Shown here piece after piece: positions 26,214 to 33,818 of a DNA stretch of 64,000 nt (position 1 is the first letter of the stretch; each line of letters starts with the position of its first letter). The position numbers were made by a program, and so were the translations under genes. This DNA comes from JBMHDW01 sp049889175 (GTDB taxonomy: Bacteria; Pseudomonadota; Gammaproteobacteria; Comchoanobacterales; Comchoanobacteraceae). The DNA lies in contig JBMHDW010000012.1 of assembly GCA_049889175.1 (NCBI GenBank), positions 115,756 to 179,755 on the forward strand. Reading direction: 5' to 3'. The notes under the pieces were generated by a model that made no database searches, was not told the origin of the DNA, and was given only the letters and a program-made list of their open reading frames with translations.

Positions 26214-28109
26214 TTAAATTCCTATAGAGATATGCTTAGAGGATTGCTTATAAAATAAAAGTGCTATACTTCTGGTGAAGAAAACAGCGGTCAACATTGA
26301 AGCGATCAAACCAATGGTTAAAGTAACTGCAAAGCCTTTGATAAGACCAGCTGTGCCAAGTCCAAATAGGACAAGCGCTACAATGAGAGTGGTCACGTTT
26401 GCGTCGACAATGGTAACAAAAGCTTTATCGTAACCTGCTTGTATGGCGCTATAAACGCTCGTTCCTTTGCGAAGTTCCTCTCTTATTCTCTCATTAATTA
26501 ATACATTAGCATCAACAGCCATACCCACACCCAATACAATACCTGCAATTCCAGGTAAGGTTAGTGTAGCACCCAAAACAGATAGAAGTGACATGGTTAA
26601 CAGTAGGTTGACCAGCAAACCTAGATTCGCTATCAATCCAAACCCACGGTAATAGATTGCCATAAAGACGAAGATAAGGCCTAAACCAATGATCAAAGAC
26701 ACAGAACCTTTACTAATATTGTCACCACCTAAACTTGGACCGATAACTTTTTCTTGTACAATATCAACAGGTGCTTTAAATGAACCAGATCGAATTAACA
26801 TACTTAACTCTTTTGAGGATTGTTCTGTAAAACTTCCTTCAATATACCAGTTATCTCCTAACTTATGATTAAAACCTGCAACGGAAATAATTTTTGCGTG
26901 ATCTATTCGTTCGCCCATTTCATTCTTTTTATATTCATGATATACAACAACGAAGCTACCTTTTCCAGCATAGTTATCGGTGGTTCGGTAGAACAGTGAC
27001 TGGTTTCCATCTAGTGTTACATTGACAACCCACTTCGGTAAAGCATCCATTCTTGTTGTAGTTAATGTATTGCTTGAATCGACAATTGCATCACCAGTAA
27101 TAATAGGGCGCTCATAAAATGAGATCATTCGTCCACTTTTTTCATCCAATAAACTAGTGGTGTTACCAAAGTTATTGGCCACGACATTACTCACTAAGTG
27201 AAATGATAATGAAGCAGTATTACCGATTATCTCACGCGCCATAGCGGGATCTTGAATGCCTGGAATATTAACACTTATTTCGTTATGACCAACGGTATAA
27301 ATGACTGCCTCAGAAACACCCAATTCATTCGTTCTATTATTAAGGATGCGCACAGTATCATCCATTTTTGCTTTATCATCCTTCGTCGCAACGTTCTCTT
27401 TCATCGTCAATATAATTGCTTTATCGTCGTCATTGGTAACATAAGAAAAAGATTGCTTTATACCTTGATACATATCGTTTTCAGCCAAGAGCTTTTTGGC
27501 TTTTTGGTACATGTTCTCATCAACACCTTTAGTTTCACTTGCAAACTTAATGGTGAAGCTTGTCTCATCATTTTTTGATAATGTAAAAAAACTAACTCGA
27601 TCCTTGCCAGGTGTATTAAAGTTACTTTTAATTGAGTTCATACTTTTGTTTATTAAGTTGCCAACATCATGATCTAAATCAACCTTGAGTGTTAAATTCA
27701 CACCTCCTTGTAAATCTAGTCCCAATCTCATTGGTTGCGCACTAAAGAAATTGAAAAAAGAGGGGACGGATTTTGTAATTTGAAGGGACAGGCGCAATCG
27801 CACGAGATCACTCTTTGAAATAATATCATTCAGTAATAAATCATAAGCTTTAGACTGATTATCTAAGTCACTAAATCGCAAGACGGCCTTATTATCAACA
27901 ATCTCAGGTTGATTGATAAGCAATTTTTGTTTTGTTAATTCATCACCATAAGCTTTTATTGTGTCTGGGTTTAGAGTGCTTTGATCAGCCATCTGTATGA
28001 TGATACTAGGTTGATTTGGATAAAAATTAGGTATCGCATATAAAATTGAAAATATCAGTAGAATGACAACGAGCGTGTATCTTACTAACCGTTTATACTG
28101 ACTGAGCAT
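26214..28109 (-). CDS. secD: Protein translocase subunit SecD
   Basis: Large proton-driven Sec accessory subunit, 631 residues. N-terminal membrane helix, a large periplasmic P1 head with MRLGLDLQGGVNLTLKVD, and C-terminal helices with the motif GIAGIVLGVGMAVDANVLINERIREELRKG. The length is normal for the family. YajC, usually encoded just upstream, is not in the 300 bases between secD and the tRNA. secD-secF-suhB-like-desulfurase appear to form one transcription unit. Confidence 0.97.
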   Translation of the reverse strand: MLSQYKRLVRYTLVVILLIFSILYAIPNFYPNQPSIIIQMADQSTLNPDTIKAYGDELTKQKLLINQPEIVDNKAVLRFSDLDNQSKAYDLLLNDIISKSDLVRLRLSLQITKSVPSFFNFFSAQPMRLGLDLQGGVNLTLKVDLDHDVGNLINKSMNSIKSNFNTPGKDRVSFFTLSKNDETSFTIKFASETKGVDENMYQKAKKLLAENDMYQGIKQSFSYVTNDDDKAIILTMKENVATKDDKAKMDDTVRILNNRTNELGVSEAVIYTVGHNEISVNIPGIQDPAMAREIIGNTASLSFHLVSNVVANNFGNTTSLLDEKSGRMISFYERPIITGDAIVDSSNTLTTTRMDALPKWVVNVTLDGNQSLFYRTTDNYAGKGSFVVVYHEYKKNEMGERIDHAKIISVAGFNHKLGDNWYIEGSFTEQSSKELSMLIRSGSFKAPVDIVQEKVIGPSLGGDNISKGSVSLIIGLGLIFVFMAIYYRGFGLIANLGLLVNLLLTMSLLSVLGATLTLPGIAGIVLGVGMAVDANVLINERIREELRKGTSVYSAIQAGYDKAFVTIVDANVTTLIVALVLFGLGTAGLIKGFAVTLTIGLIASMLTAVFFTRSIALLFYKQSSKHISIGI

Positions 28110-28404
28110 CTGTTACTCCCCTGTAATTCATAATTGATGGAGCGGATTGAGCACCTCAAATCACGCCACTATGCTGCTATAATGTACTGCACAAACAAGG
28201 TTATCTACAACGGTTAATTTAAAATATTAACTTTTTATAGGTTAAAGCATCAAAATCAGAAACAATATACCTTGTTTAAATTAAATAAATATCCAGAAAT
28301 AAGGGGATTTGAAAAACAAATTAAATACTTTTTAACGATGCATCAATAACCAATACATATCAAAAGAAAATAGGGCAAAACGTTAGGATAACAAGTTGCA
28401 TTAA
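28110..28404. other. Intergenic region upstream of secD
   Basis: About 300 AT-rich bases between the tRNA-Leu gene and secD on the same strand. It should contain the secD promoter, but no convincing -35/-10 pair or regulatory fold was recognised. No ORF seen; yajC is not present. Confidence 0.4.
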
Positions 28405-28486
28405 TGCCGGTGGTGAGACTCGAACTCACACGGCCAAGGCCACTGGATTTTGAATCCAGCGCGTCTACCAATTCCACCACACCGGC
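28405..28486 (-). tRNA. tRNA-Leu(CAA)
   Basis: Cloverleaf read on the minus strand: acceptor GCCGGTG/CACCGGC, D-loop with GGTAGACGC, anticodon stem CTGGA/TCCAG with loop TTCAAAA giving anticodon CAA (28450-28452), a long class II variable arm (TGGCCTTGGCCG) and T-arm GTGAG-TTCGAGT-CTCAC. The long variable arm plus A discriminator fit leucine; it reads UUG. The CCA end is not encoded: the sequence after the discriminator is TTAATG. Confidence 0.95.
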
Positions 28487-28525
28487 AATAAATGTAAAAT
28501 AGCAATTTGTCACTAGAAGTGCAAA

Positions 28526-29056
28526 CTATTTGTAATTAAATAATCGTTTTATGACGTATTGTTCTACGGGCCAGCAAACAAGGGATACAAGAATAGCAAT
28601 AACCACACCAAGTAACATTGCAAGCGCATAATCAAATGGTAACTGACCATCAGATATTTTTGTGATACTTAAATATAAGACCAGTGTAGTACTGACCAAG
28701 GCAATTCTAAAACCACTATAGGTATAGTTTAATAAGCTGGCGAAAAACAAAATCACAAATGTAATGGCATTAATAACATGCCAAAAGTAATACTCTGAAA
28801 TCATAGAGAGTGAAAAATAAACACCCACCATCGCTAAATAGACACCAATAAATGAGCAGATGAGGCGCTTGACGCCTTCAAGGAGAATATCAAAGAAAGA
28901 CTCAACTTGTTGGTAATTTGATAGCGTCAGTACAGAGGCTAAGACAGCCCAATGCAAATACTCAATACCAAAAAATATACATGCATTAGCAGACAGAAGG
29001 CCTGCTAATGCACTTTGAATCGATATAAACCAAACGTTGTGTCGATCTAAAGTCAT
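28526..29056 (-). CDS. FUSC/aromatic-acid-exporter-like membrane protein
   Basis: A 176-residue polytopic protein with about five or six helices. The pattern (IQSALAGLLSANACIFFGIEYLHWAVLASVLTLS at the N-terminus, an internal RLICSFIGVYLA) resembles the membrane half of FUSC / ArAE-type transporters, which in full length are several times larger and often carry a soluble domain. It may be a stand-alone minimal version. Its ATG overlaps the ppiB stop (29053-29056), making it the last gene of the rpsU-dnaG-rpoD-ppiB unit. Substrate unknown. Confidence 0.6.
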   Translation of the reverse strand: MTLDRHNVWFISIQSALAGLLSANACIFFGIEYLHWAVLASVLTLSNYQQVESFFDILLEGVKRLICSFIGVYLAMVGVYFSLSMISEYYFWHVINAITFVILFFASLLNYTYSGFRIALVSTTLVLYLSITKISDGQLPFDYALAMLLGVVIAILVSLVCWPVEQYVIKRLFNYK

Positions 29057-29559
29057 TCACTCGATGATGTTTCAACTTCTTTACTAAATATACTTTGAAA
29101 ATCGAAATCAATGCCATTCATATTGATTGTCATGGTTTTGATTTCATCACCCATCACGATTGAATCCAATACTGCAAGTGACTCATCGTTATTTACTTTA
29201 CCAAAAACAGAATGAACGTCATCCAGATGTGGGCAGGGAACATGAGTAATAAAAAACTGACTTCCATTGGTGTTAGGCCCGCAATTAGCCATGGATATAA
29301 CACCTCGCTCGTGCCTTAATGAAGCATCGAACTCGTCAGAAAAACGGTAACCAGGCCCACCAGTTCCATTACCTAATGGACAACCAGCTTGTGCCATAAA
29401 CTGATCAATCACACGATGAAAAGAAATGCCATCGTAAAACTTTTTGTCAATCAATTTAAGAAAATTAGCCACTGTTATTGGTGTTTTATCATGCGCTAAA
29501 TCTAAGAGTATATCGCCTTTATTGGTATGTATGGTTACTTGAATGTTGTTACTTGTCAT
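29053..29559 (-). CDS. ppiB: Peptidyl-prolyl cis-trans isomerase, cyclophilin type
   Basis: Cytoplasmic cyclophilin (no signal peptide), 168 residues, catalysing proline isomerisation. It has the core motifs FHRVIDQFMAQAGCPLGNGTGGPGY, SMANCGPNTNGSQFFITH and HLDDVHSVFGKV, with the catalytic Arg in FHRVI. PpiB-like rather than the exported PpiA. The ATG overlaps the rpoD stop by 4 bp, an unusual attachment to the macromolecular-synthesis operon that would couple its synthesis to RpoD. Confidence 0.95.
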   Translation of the reverse strand: MTSNNIQVTIHTNKGDILLDLAHDKTPITVANFLKLIDKKFYDGISFHRVIDQFMAQAGCPLGNGTGGPGYRFSDEFDASLRHERGVISMANCGPNTNGSQFFITHVPCPHLDDVHSVFGKVNNDESLAVLDSIVMGDEIKTMTINMNGIDFDFQSIFSKEVETSSSE

Positions 29560-31427
29560 GTGGTTCTCCAGTTATCATCGCCATCTTCATTTAAAAACCC
29601 AAATAATGATTCAGCACGGACAGGGTGTCTGAGCTTTCTTAGGGCTTTTGCTTCAATTTGTCTAATACGTTCACGTGTTACATCAAATTGCTTACCCACT
29701 TCTTCAAGTGTGTGATCTGTATTCATACCAATACCAAATCGCATTCTTAACACTTTAGCTTCTCTCGGGTTTAAGGTATGCAGCATTTCTTCAATGCATT
29801 CTGCTAGACCGGATTGGAAAGCATGCTCGATTGGTTGTTTGGTTTGAGTATCTTCAATGAATGAGCCTAATGTTGAACCGTCATCATCATCACCAATCGG
29901 TGTTTCAGTGGATACAGGCTCAGAAATTTTCATCACTTTGCGAATTTTTTCGGCAGGCATGTCCATTAGCTTCGATAATTCATCTATAGTTGGTTCTCTG
30001 CCTTCTTTTTGGAGGTGCTCACGCATAAAACGATTCAATTTGTTGATGGTTTCAATCATATGCACAGGAATACGAATGGTTCGAGCTTGATCAGCAATAG
30101 AGCGAGTAATTGCTTGTTTGATCCACCATGTTGCATAAGTTGAAAATTTAAAACCACGACGGTATTCAAACTTATCAACAGCCTTCATTAAGCCAATATT
30201 TCCTTCTTGAATAAGATCGAGAAAGTTCAAACCTCTATTAGTAAACTTTTTAGCAAGTGAAATCACCAATCTCAGGTTAGCTTCAATCATTTCAGCTTTT
30301 GCGCTTCGGGTTAGCCGCTTTCCTCTAGATAGATCTCGACTGATCTCTTTGATTCTGTTGATTGGAAGGTGCATGTCCCGCTCAATCTTTCTTAAAGCAT
30401 TTTGGTCACGCTGTAAGTAAAATCGGCTCTGTATAATTTTATCATGGTATTTAGGATATTTCTTTGCCAATACAGGCACTAACTCTTCATCTGTTTGCAT
30501 GCCAATAAATACATTAAGAAACTGTTTTCTGGTCAAACCAACATGTTTGACAACATGATTGATCATTGATGATTCAGATTTCCGAATACTGTCGTTTACT
30601 TTCTCGACACGCTCAATCAGAATTCTAGAAATTCTTGCAGACCATTTGACTTGTGCAAACATTTCAGGAAAGACAGCTAATAAAGATTGAATTTCGTCAT
30701 TGGATTGACCGCTTTCAATAGCCTCATTAAATGATTCATAAGATGCAATGAGTTGATTAAAATATTGTTCTGCTTTTTGTGGGTCTGGGGCTAGGTCAAA
30801 ATACTCACCCATGTCATCATTAATGTCTTCAAGCTCTGACTCTTCATTCAAGTCATCTGTCGACGAATCAATTTCGAGACTTTCTTTATCATCATCCAAT
30901 GCTTCATGGTTATTAGCATCTAATTGCTCAACATCATCGAAGAAGCAAACCATCAATTCAGATAAATTATATTCTTCTTGTGTAATGATTCTTTGATACT
31001 CATTAACGACAAGATCTATACTGATAGGAAGTTCAGAGAGGGCATTAAGTACTTGCTTTGTTCCTGCCTCAATCCGCATAGCAATCTGAATTTCACCTTG
31101 TCGAGACAGCAAGCTAATTTTACCCATATCCCGAAGGTAAATACGTACGATATCATCAAGAGGGGTGTTGCTCGAAGCTTCTTCTTTTGCATATGAAATT
31201 TCTTCATCACCAAAATCATGCTGATCAAGCTGATCCACTGTGATGACGTTATTATCATCATCGATAATATCGATACCATTATCGATGAGAATGGTTAATA
31301 AACGATTGGTTTTAAACTCAGAAGTTGACTGTGCAACAAAATCTTGAACCATTTCAATTGAGAGCTTTTCAGCAGATCTTCCAAACTCGATCAGCTGTTC
31401 TACGGATGTTATAGTGTGTTGGGCCAT
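29556..31427 (-). CDS. rpoD: RNA polymerase primary sigma factor RpoD (sigma70)
   Basis: Housekeeping sigma factor, 623 residues (E. coli 613). Region 1.1 at the N-terminus, an acidic non-conserved insert (~180-215, rich in Asp/Glu/Ser), regions 2.1-2.4 with EANLRLVISLAKKFTNRGLNFLDLIQEGNIGLMKAV and YATWWIKQAI, region 3, and region 4.2 with TLEEVGKQFDVTRERIRQIEAKALRKLRHP. The helix-turn-helix residues that read the -35 TTGACA are conserved, in line with the consensus-like promoters seen elsewhere in the window. It follows dnaG after a 168-bp gap that holds a probable internal promoter. Confidence 0.98.
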   Translation of the reverse strand: MAQHTITSVEQLIEFGRSAEKLSIEMVQDFVAQSTSEFKTNRLLTILIDNGIDIIDDDNNVITVDQLDQHDFGDEEISYAKEEASSNTPLDDIVRIYLRDMGKISLLSRQGEIQIAMRIEAGTKQVLNALSELPISIDLVVNEYQRIITQEEYNLSELMVCFFDDVEQLDANNHEALDDDKESLEIDSSTDDLNEESELEDINDDMGEYFDLAPDPQKAEQYFNQLIASYESFNEAIESGQSNDEIQSLLAVFPEMFAQVKWSARISRILIERVEKVNDSIRKSESSMINHVVKHVGLTRKQFLNVFIGMQTDEELVPVLAKKYPKYHDKIIQSRFYLQRDQNALRKIERDMHLPINRIKEISRDLSRGKRLTRSAKAEMIEANLRLVISLAKKFTNRGLNFLDLIQEGNIGLMKAVDKFEYRRGFKFSTYATWWIKQAITRSIADQARTIRIPVHMIETINKLNRFMREHLQKEGREPTIDELSKLMDMPAEKIRKVMKISEPVSTETPIGDDDDGSTLGSFIEDTQTKQPIEHAFQSGLAECIEEMLHTLNPREAKVLRMRFGIGMNTDHTLEEVGKQFDVTRERIRQIEAKALRKLRHPVRAESLFGFLNEDGDDNWRTT

Positions 31428-31452
31428 AAAAAATCTATAATGAAGTTCGAAT

Positions 31453-31481
31453 ATACTACATGATAATCAGTAGAATGTAAA
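31453..31481 (-). promoter_or_regulatory. Probable internal promoter for rpoD
   Basis: On the minus strand TTTACA (31481-31476), 17 nt, TAGTAT (31458-31453), ~25 bases before the rpoD ATG and within the dnaG-rpoD gap. Separate rpoD promoters are known in this operon in E. coli; whether this one is vegetative or stress-linked cannot be told. Confidence 0.4.
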
Positions 31482-31595
31482 CTTTTTTTACTATAATCTA
31501 GAGTATTTATATTACCTACAAAACCTTGGACAGCCATTCATATCATTGAGACTTATGCACAAGCTAAAAAACACAGTTATCGCATGATGAGCTTG

Positions 31596-33299
31596 CTATT
31601 CTTTTGCAGCGCCCCTTTGTTGAAGCGAGAACTTTTTGCGTGTTAGCTCTTGTATCTGCTTTTGAACATCATTGGGCATGTCTTTATTTTTATACTGTTT
31701 AAGTAGTGTCTGAATTTTAGCATCACAGACACGTGATGCCATTTGGTTTAACATCGTTAGGTAACCTTGGGCATCCATGTCAATCGCATGACTCCCTAGG
31801 TCAATGGCAATATCCTTTGATTGAAGAATGGCCAAGATTTCAGATGGCTTAACATTATTTTGACCTAAAATAACTTGTGCAGATTGACTTAAGCGATGAT
31901 CATCAGGCAGCCATTGCGAAAGATCATGATGTAAAAAATCGCTTACTGATTCAGGATTCATGACCCAATAGCTAACTACTCGATCTACCCAGCCCGAAGA
32001 TTGAGGTTTTTGCGTTTTGGCAACTTGAGTGGAAGGCTCAATAGATACCTTTGTAAGCGCCTCACAACGCTGCATTAATAACTGCTTGGTAAAATTATTT
32101 TTCATTGGCTCAATGAGAGACTTTGCTTCACTCAGAAGGCCTGATTGACCAGCAATAGTTTTTAATGGCCATTTTTGCTCTAAAATTTTAAAAAAGTATT
32201 CATCCAATGGGTAGGCGTTGTTAAGCTGCTCTTCAAAAGAATTTACGCCATGCGCTACCATATAGCTATCAGGGTCATGACCATCAGGTAAATGGCAAAA
32301 TCGAATATCAATGCCATCCTTAATTCCTTGCAAGCAGGTTACAAGTGCCTTCCAACTGGCATTCATACCTGCTTTATCACCATCAAAACAAAACACAATG
32401 GAAGAAGTAAATCGATTTAATAATTGCAAATGATTATATGAAAAAGCCGTACCAAGACAGGCTACAGCTTGAGTAAAACCAGCTTGATGGCACATCACCA
32501 CATCCATGTAGCCTTCCACTACGACCAAGCGTTGAGGCTGGCGATTTAAAGACAGACACTCAAACAGACCATAAACAACTTTATTTTTTTTAAAAAGAAG
32601 TGTTTCAGGAGAATTAAGGTATTTAGCTGGTTGAGCATCATCAATAGCTCTTCCACCAAAAGCTAATGTTCTACCCTGTAGGTCCCGTATAGGAAACATA
32701 ATGCGATGCCTAAAGCGATCATATGGGCGTTGATTGCTATTAAACCCACAGAGCCCAGAGGCCTCAATCGTCTTGGCTGAAAAACTTTTCTTCAAAAATG
32801 AAAATTGCCTTGTTGAATCATTTGGGGCATAACCCAAATCAAAACGTTTCGCTATTTCAGCGGTTAGACCACGCTTTTTAAGAAAGTCAGCTCCGGCGCT
32901 ATCAGCCATAAAATGCTTCTTAAAACCATCCGAAATCAAAGCATGAATGCGGAAAAGGTCTTTAATAAGCTCTTTATTACTAGGTTCATGATTGCCTTCA
33001 AATACAAGCTTAAATCCAACGATATCAGCTAATCTTATGACCGCATCAGGAAAAGAAAGCGAATCGTGCTGCATAATGAAGTCGATGGCGTTACCACCAG
33101 ACTGGCAACCAAAACAATAATAAAATTGCTTAGCGCTGTTGACTGAAAAAGACGGGGTTTTCTCGTGGTGAAAAGGACATAAACCATGCCAATTATTACC
33201 ACGACGTTTAAGACGAACAAATTGCTCAATAAGAGCGACAATGTCAGCAGTTGCAATAAGCTCCTGAATAGACTGTTGAGCTATGGACTTAGCGGCCAA
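31596..33299 (-). CDS. dnaG: DNA primase
   Basis: Makes RNA primers at the replication fork with DnaB. The 567-residue protein has the N-terminal CHC2 zinc-binding domain (CPFHHEKTPSFSV ... YYCFGC), the TOPRIM catalytic core (VVEGYMDVV and FCFDGDKAG) and a C-terminal helicase-interaction domain that ends KKFSLQQRGA. Length is close to E. coli (581). It lies 2 bp after rpsU as in the classical rpsU-dnaG-rpoD operon. Confidence 0.97.
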   Translation of the reverse strand: MAAKSIAQQSIQELIATADIVALIEQFVRLKRRGNNWHGLCPFHHEKTPSFSVNSAKQFYYCFGCQSGGNAIDFIMQHDSLSFPDAVIRLADIVGFKLVFEGNHEPSNKELIKDLFRIHALISDGFKKHFMADSAGADFLKKRGLTAEIAKRFDLGYAPNDSTRQFSFLKKSFSAKTIEASGLCGFNSNQRPYDRFRHRIMFPIRDLQGRTLAFGGRAIDDAQPAKYLNSPETLLFKKNKVVYGLFECLSLNRQPQRLVVVEGYMDVVMCHQAGFTQAVACLGTAFSYNHLQLLNRFTSSIVFCFDGDKAGMNASWKALVTCLQGIKDGIDIRFCHLPDGHDPDSYMVAHGVNSFEEQLNNAYPLDEYFFKILEQKWPLKTIAGQSGLLSEAKSLIEPMKNNFTKQLLMQRCEALTKVSIEPSTQVAKTQKPQSSGWVDRVVSYWVMNPESVSDFLHHDLSQWLPDDHRLSQSAQVILGQNNVKPSEILAILQSKDIAIDLGSHAIDMDAQGYLTMLNQMASRVCDAKIQTLLKQYKNKDMPNDVQKQIQELTRKKFSLQQRGAAKE

Positions 33300-33301
33300 T
33301 G

Positions 33302-33562
33302 TTATTCAGATGTTTCATTAACTTGCTGCTCTAGATCACCATAAATCTCAGAACCACCACGAACGTGAGATTGATTAGACTGCTTTAGATTCTGCCTTGA
33401 ATATCGGCGTCTTTGTGCGTTCGCATCTAAACGTTTTTTCTCACTTGGCAATACAAAATGACGATCGTCCTTAGCATAGCGAAGCTTTCCATCCTTCTCA
33501 ACGGACTTTTTCCATCTGCGAAGTAACGAATCAAAACTGCCTGTATAATTAGATGAACTCAT
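33302..33562 (-). CDS. rpsU: Small ribosomal subunit protein bS21, C-terminally extended
   Basis: bS21 helps 30S subunits engage mRNA. The bS21 core is seen as FDSLLRRWKKSVEKDGKLRYAK...PSEKKRLDANAQRRR. The protein is 86 residues, longer than the usual ~70, because of an extra polar tail of about 20 residues (SHVRGGSEIYGDLEQQVNETSE) that is acidic rather than basic. First gene of the rpsU-dnaG-rpoD unit; AAGG lies about 9 nt before the ATG. The assignment is secure by position and core motif. Confidence 0.88.
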   Translation of the reverse strand: MSSSNYTGSFDSLLRRWKKSVEKDGKLRYAKDDRHFVLPSEKKRLDANAQRRRYSRQNLKQSNQSHVRGGSEIYGDLEQQVNETSE

Positions 33563-33743
33563 GTATTTGTGCCTTGTAAATTAAATGTTATGTTATATTA
33601 GCTTCAAATATTAAAATTGCAACAATTTTGTGCTTTTTTTAACTTTCAAAATTATATTAGAAAAATTAAAAAAAAATTAATTCCAAATCCAAACGCTTAA
33701 CACAGGTCAAGATTTTAATCTAAAATTTTTGAAATTAATTGTG
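33563..33743. other. Divergent intergenic region rpsU / nrdA
   Basis: A very AT-rich divergent control region. On the minus strand a TTGCAA-16-TAATAT pair lies ~50 bases upstream of rpsU as a candidate promoter. No convincing NrdR box pair was identified upstream of nrdA. Confidence 0.35.
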
Positions 33744-33772
33744 TTGCATTGGCCAAAAAAACACATTATGTT
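33744..33772 (+). promoter_or_regulatory. sigma70-type promoter for nrdAB
   Basis: TTGCAT (33744-33749), 17 nt, TATGTT (33767-33772), 47 bases before the nrdA ATG. The same TTGCAT hexamer is used 17 nt ahead of a perfect -10 at 40188. Confidence 0.45.
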
Positions 33773-33818
33773 GATTTGGTAACAAGCAATTTACCATATG
33801 TAGTACCGGAGCACAGTA

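Noticed and set aside
33700..33818. NrdR repressor boxes upstream of nrdA
   Set aside because: Sequences such as CACATTATGTTG and ACCATATGTAGT only loosely resemble the NrdR consensus and are not a clear spaced pair.
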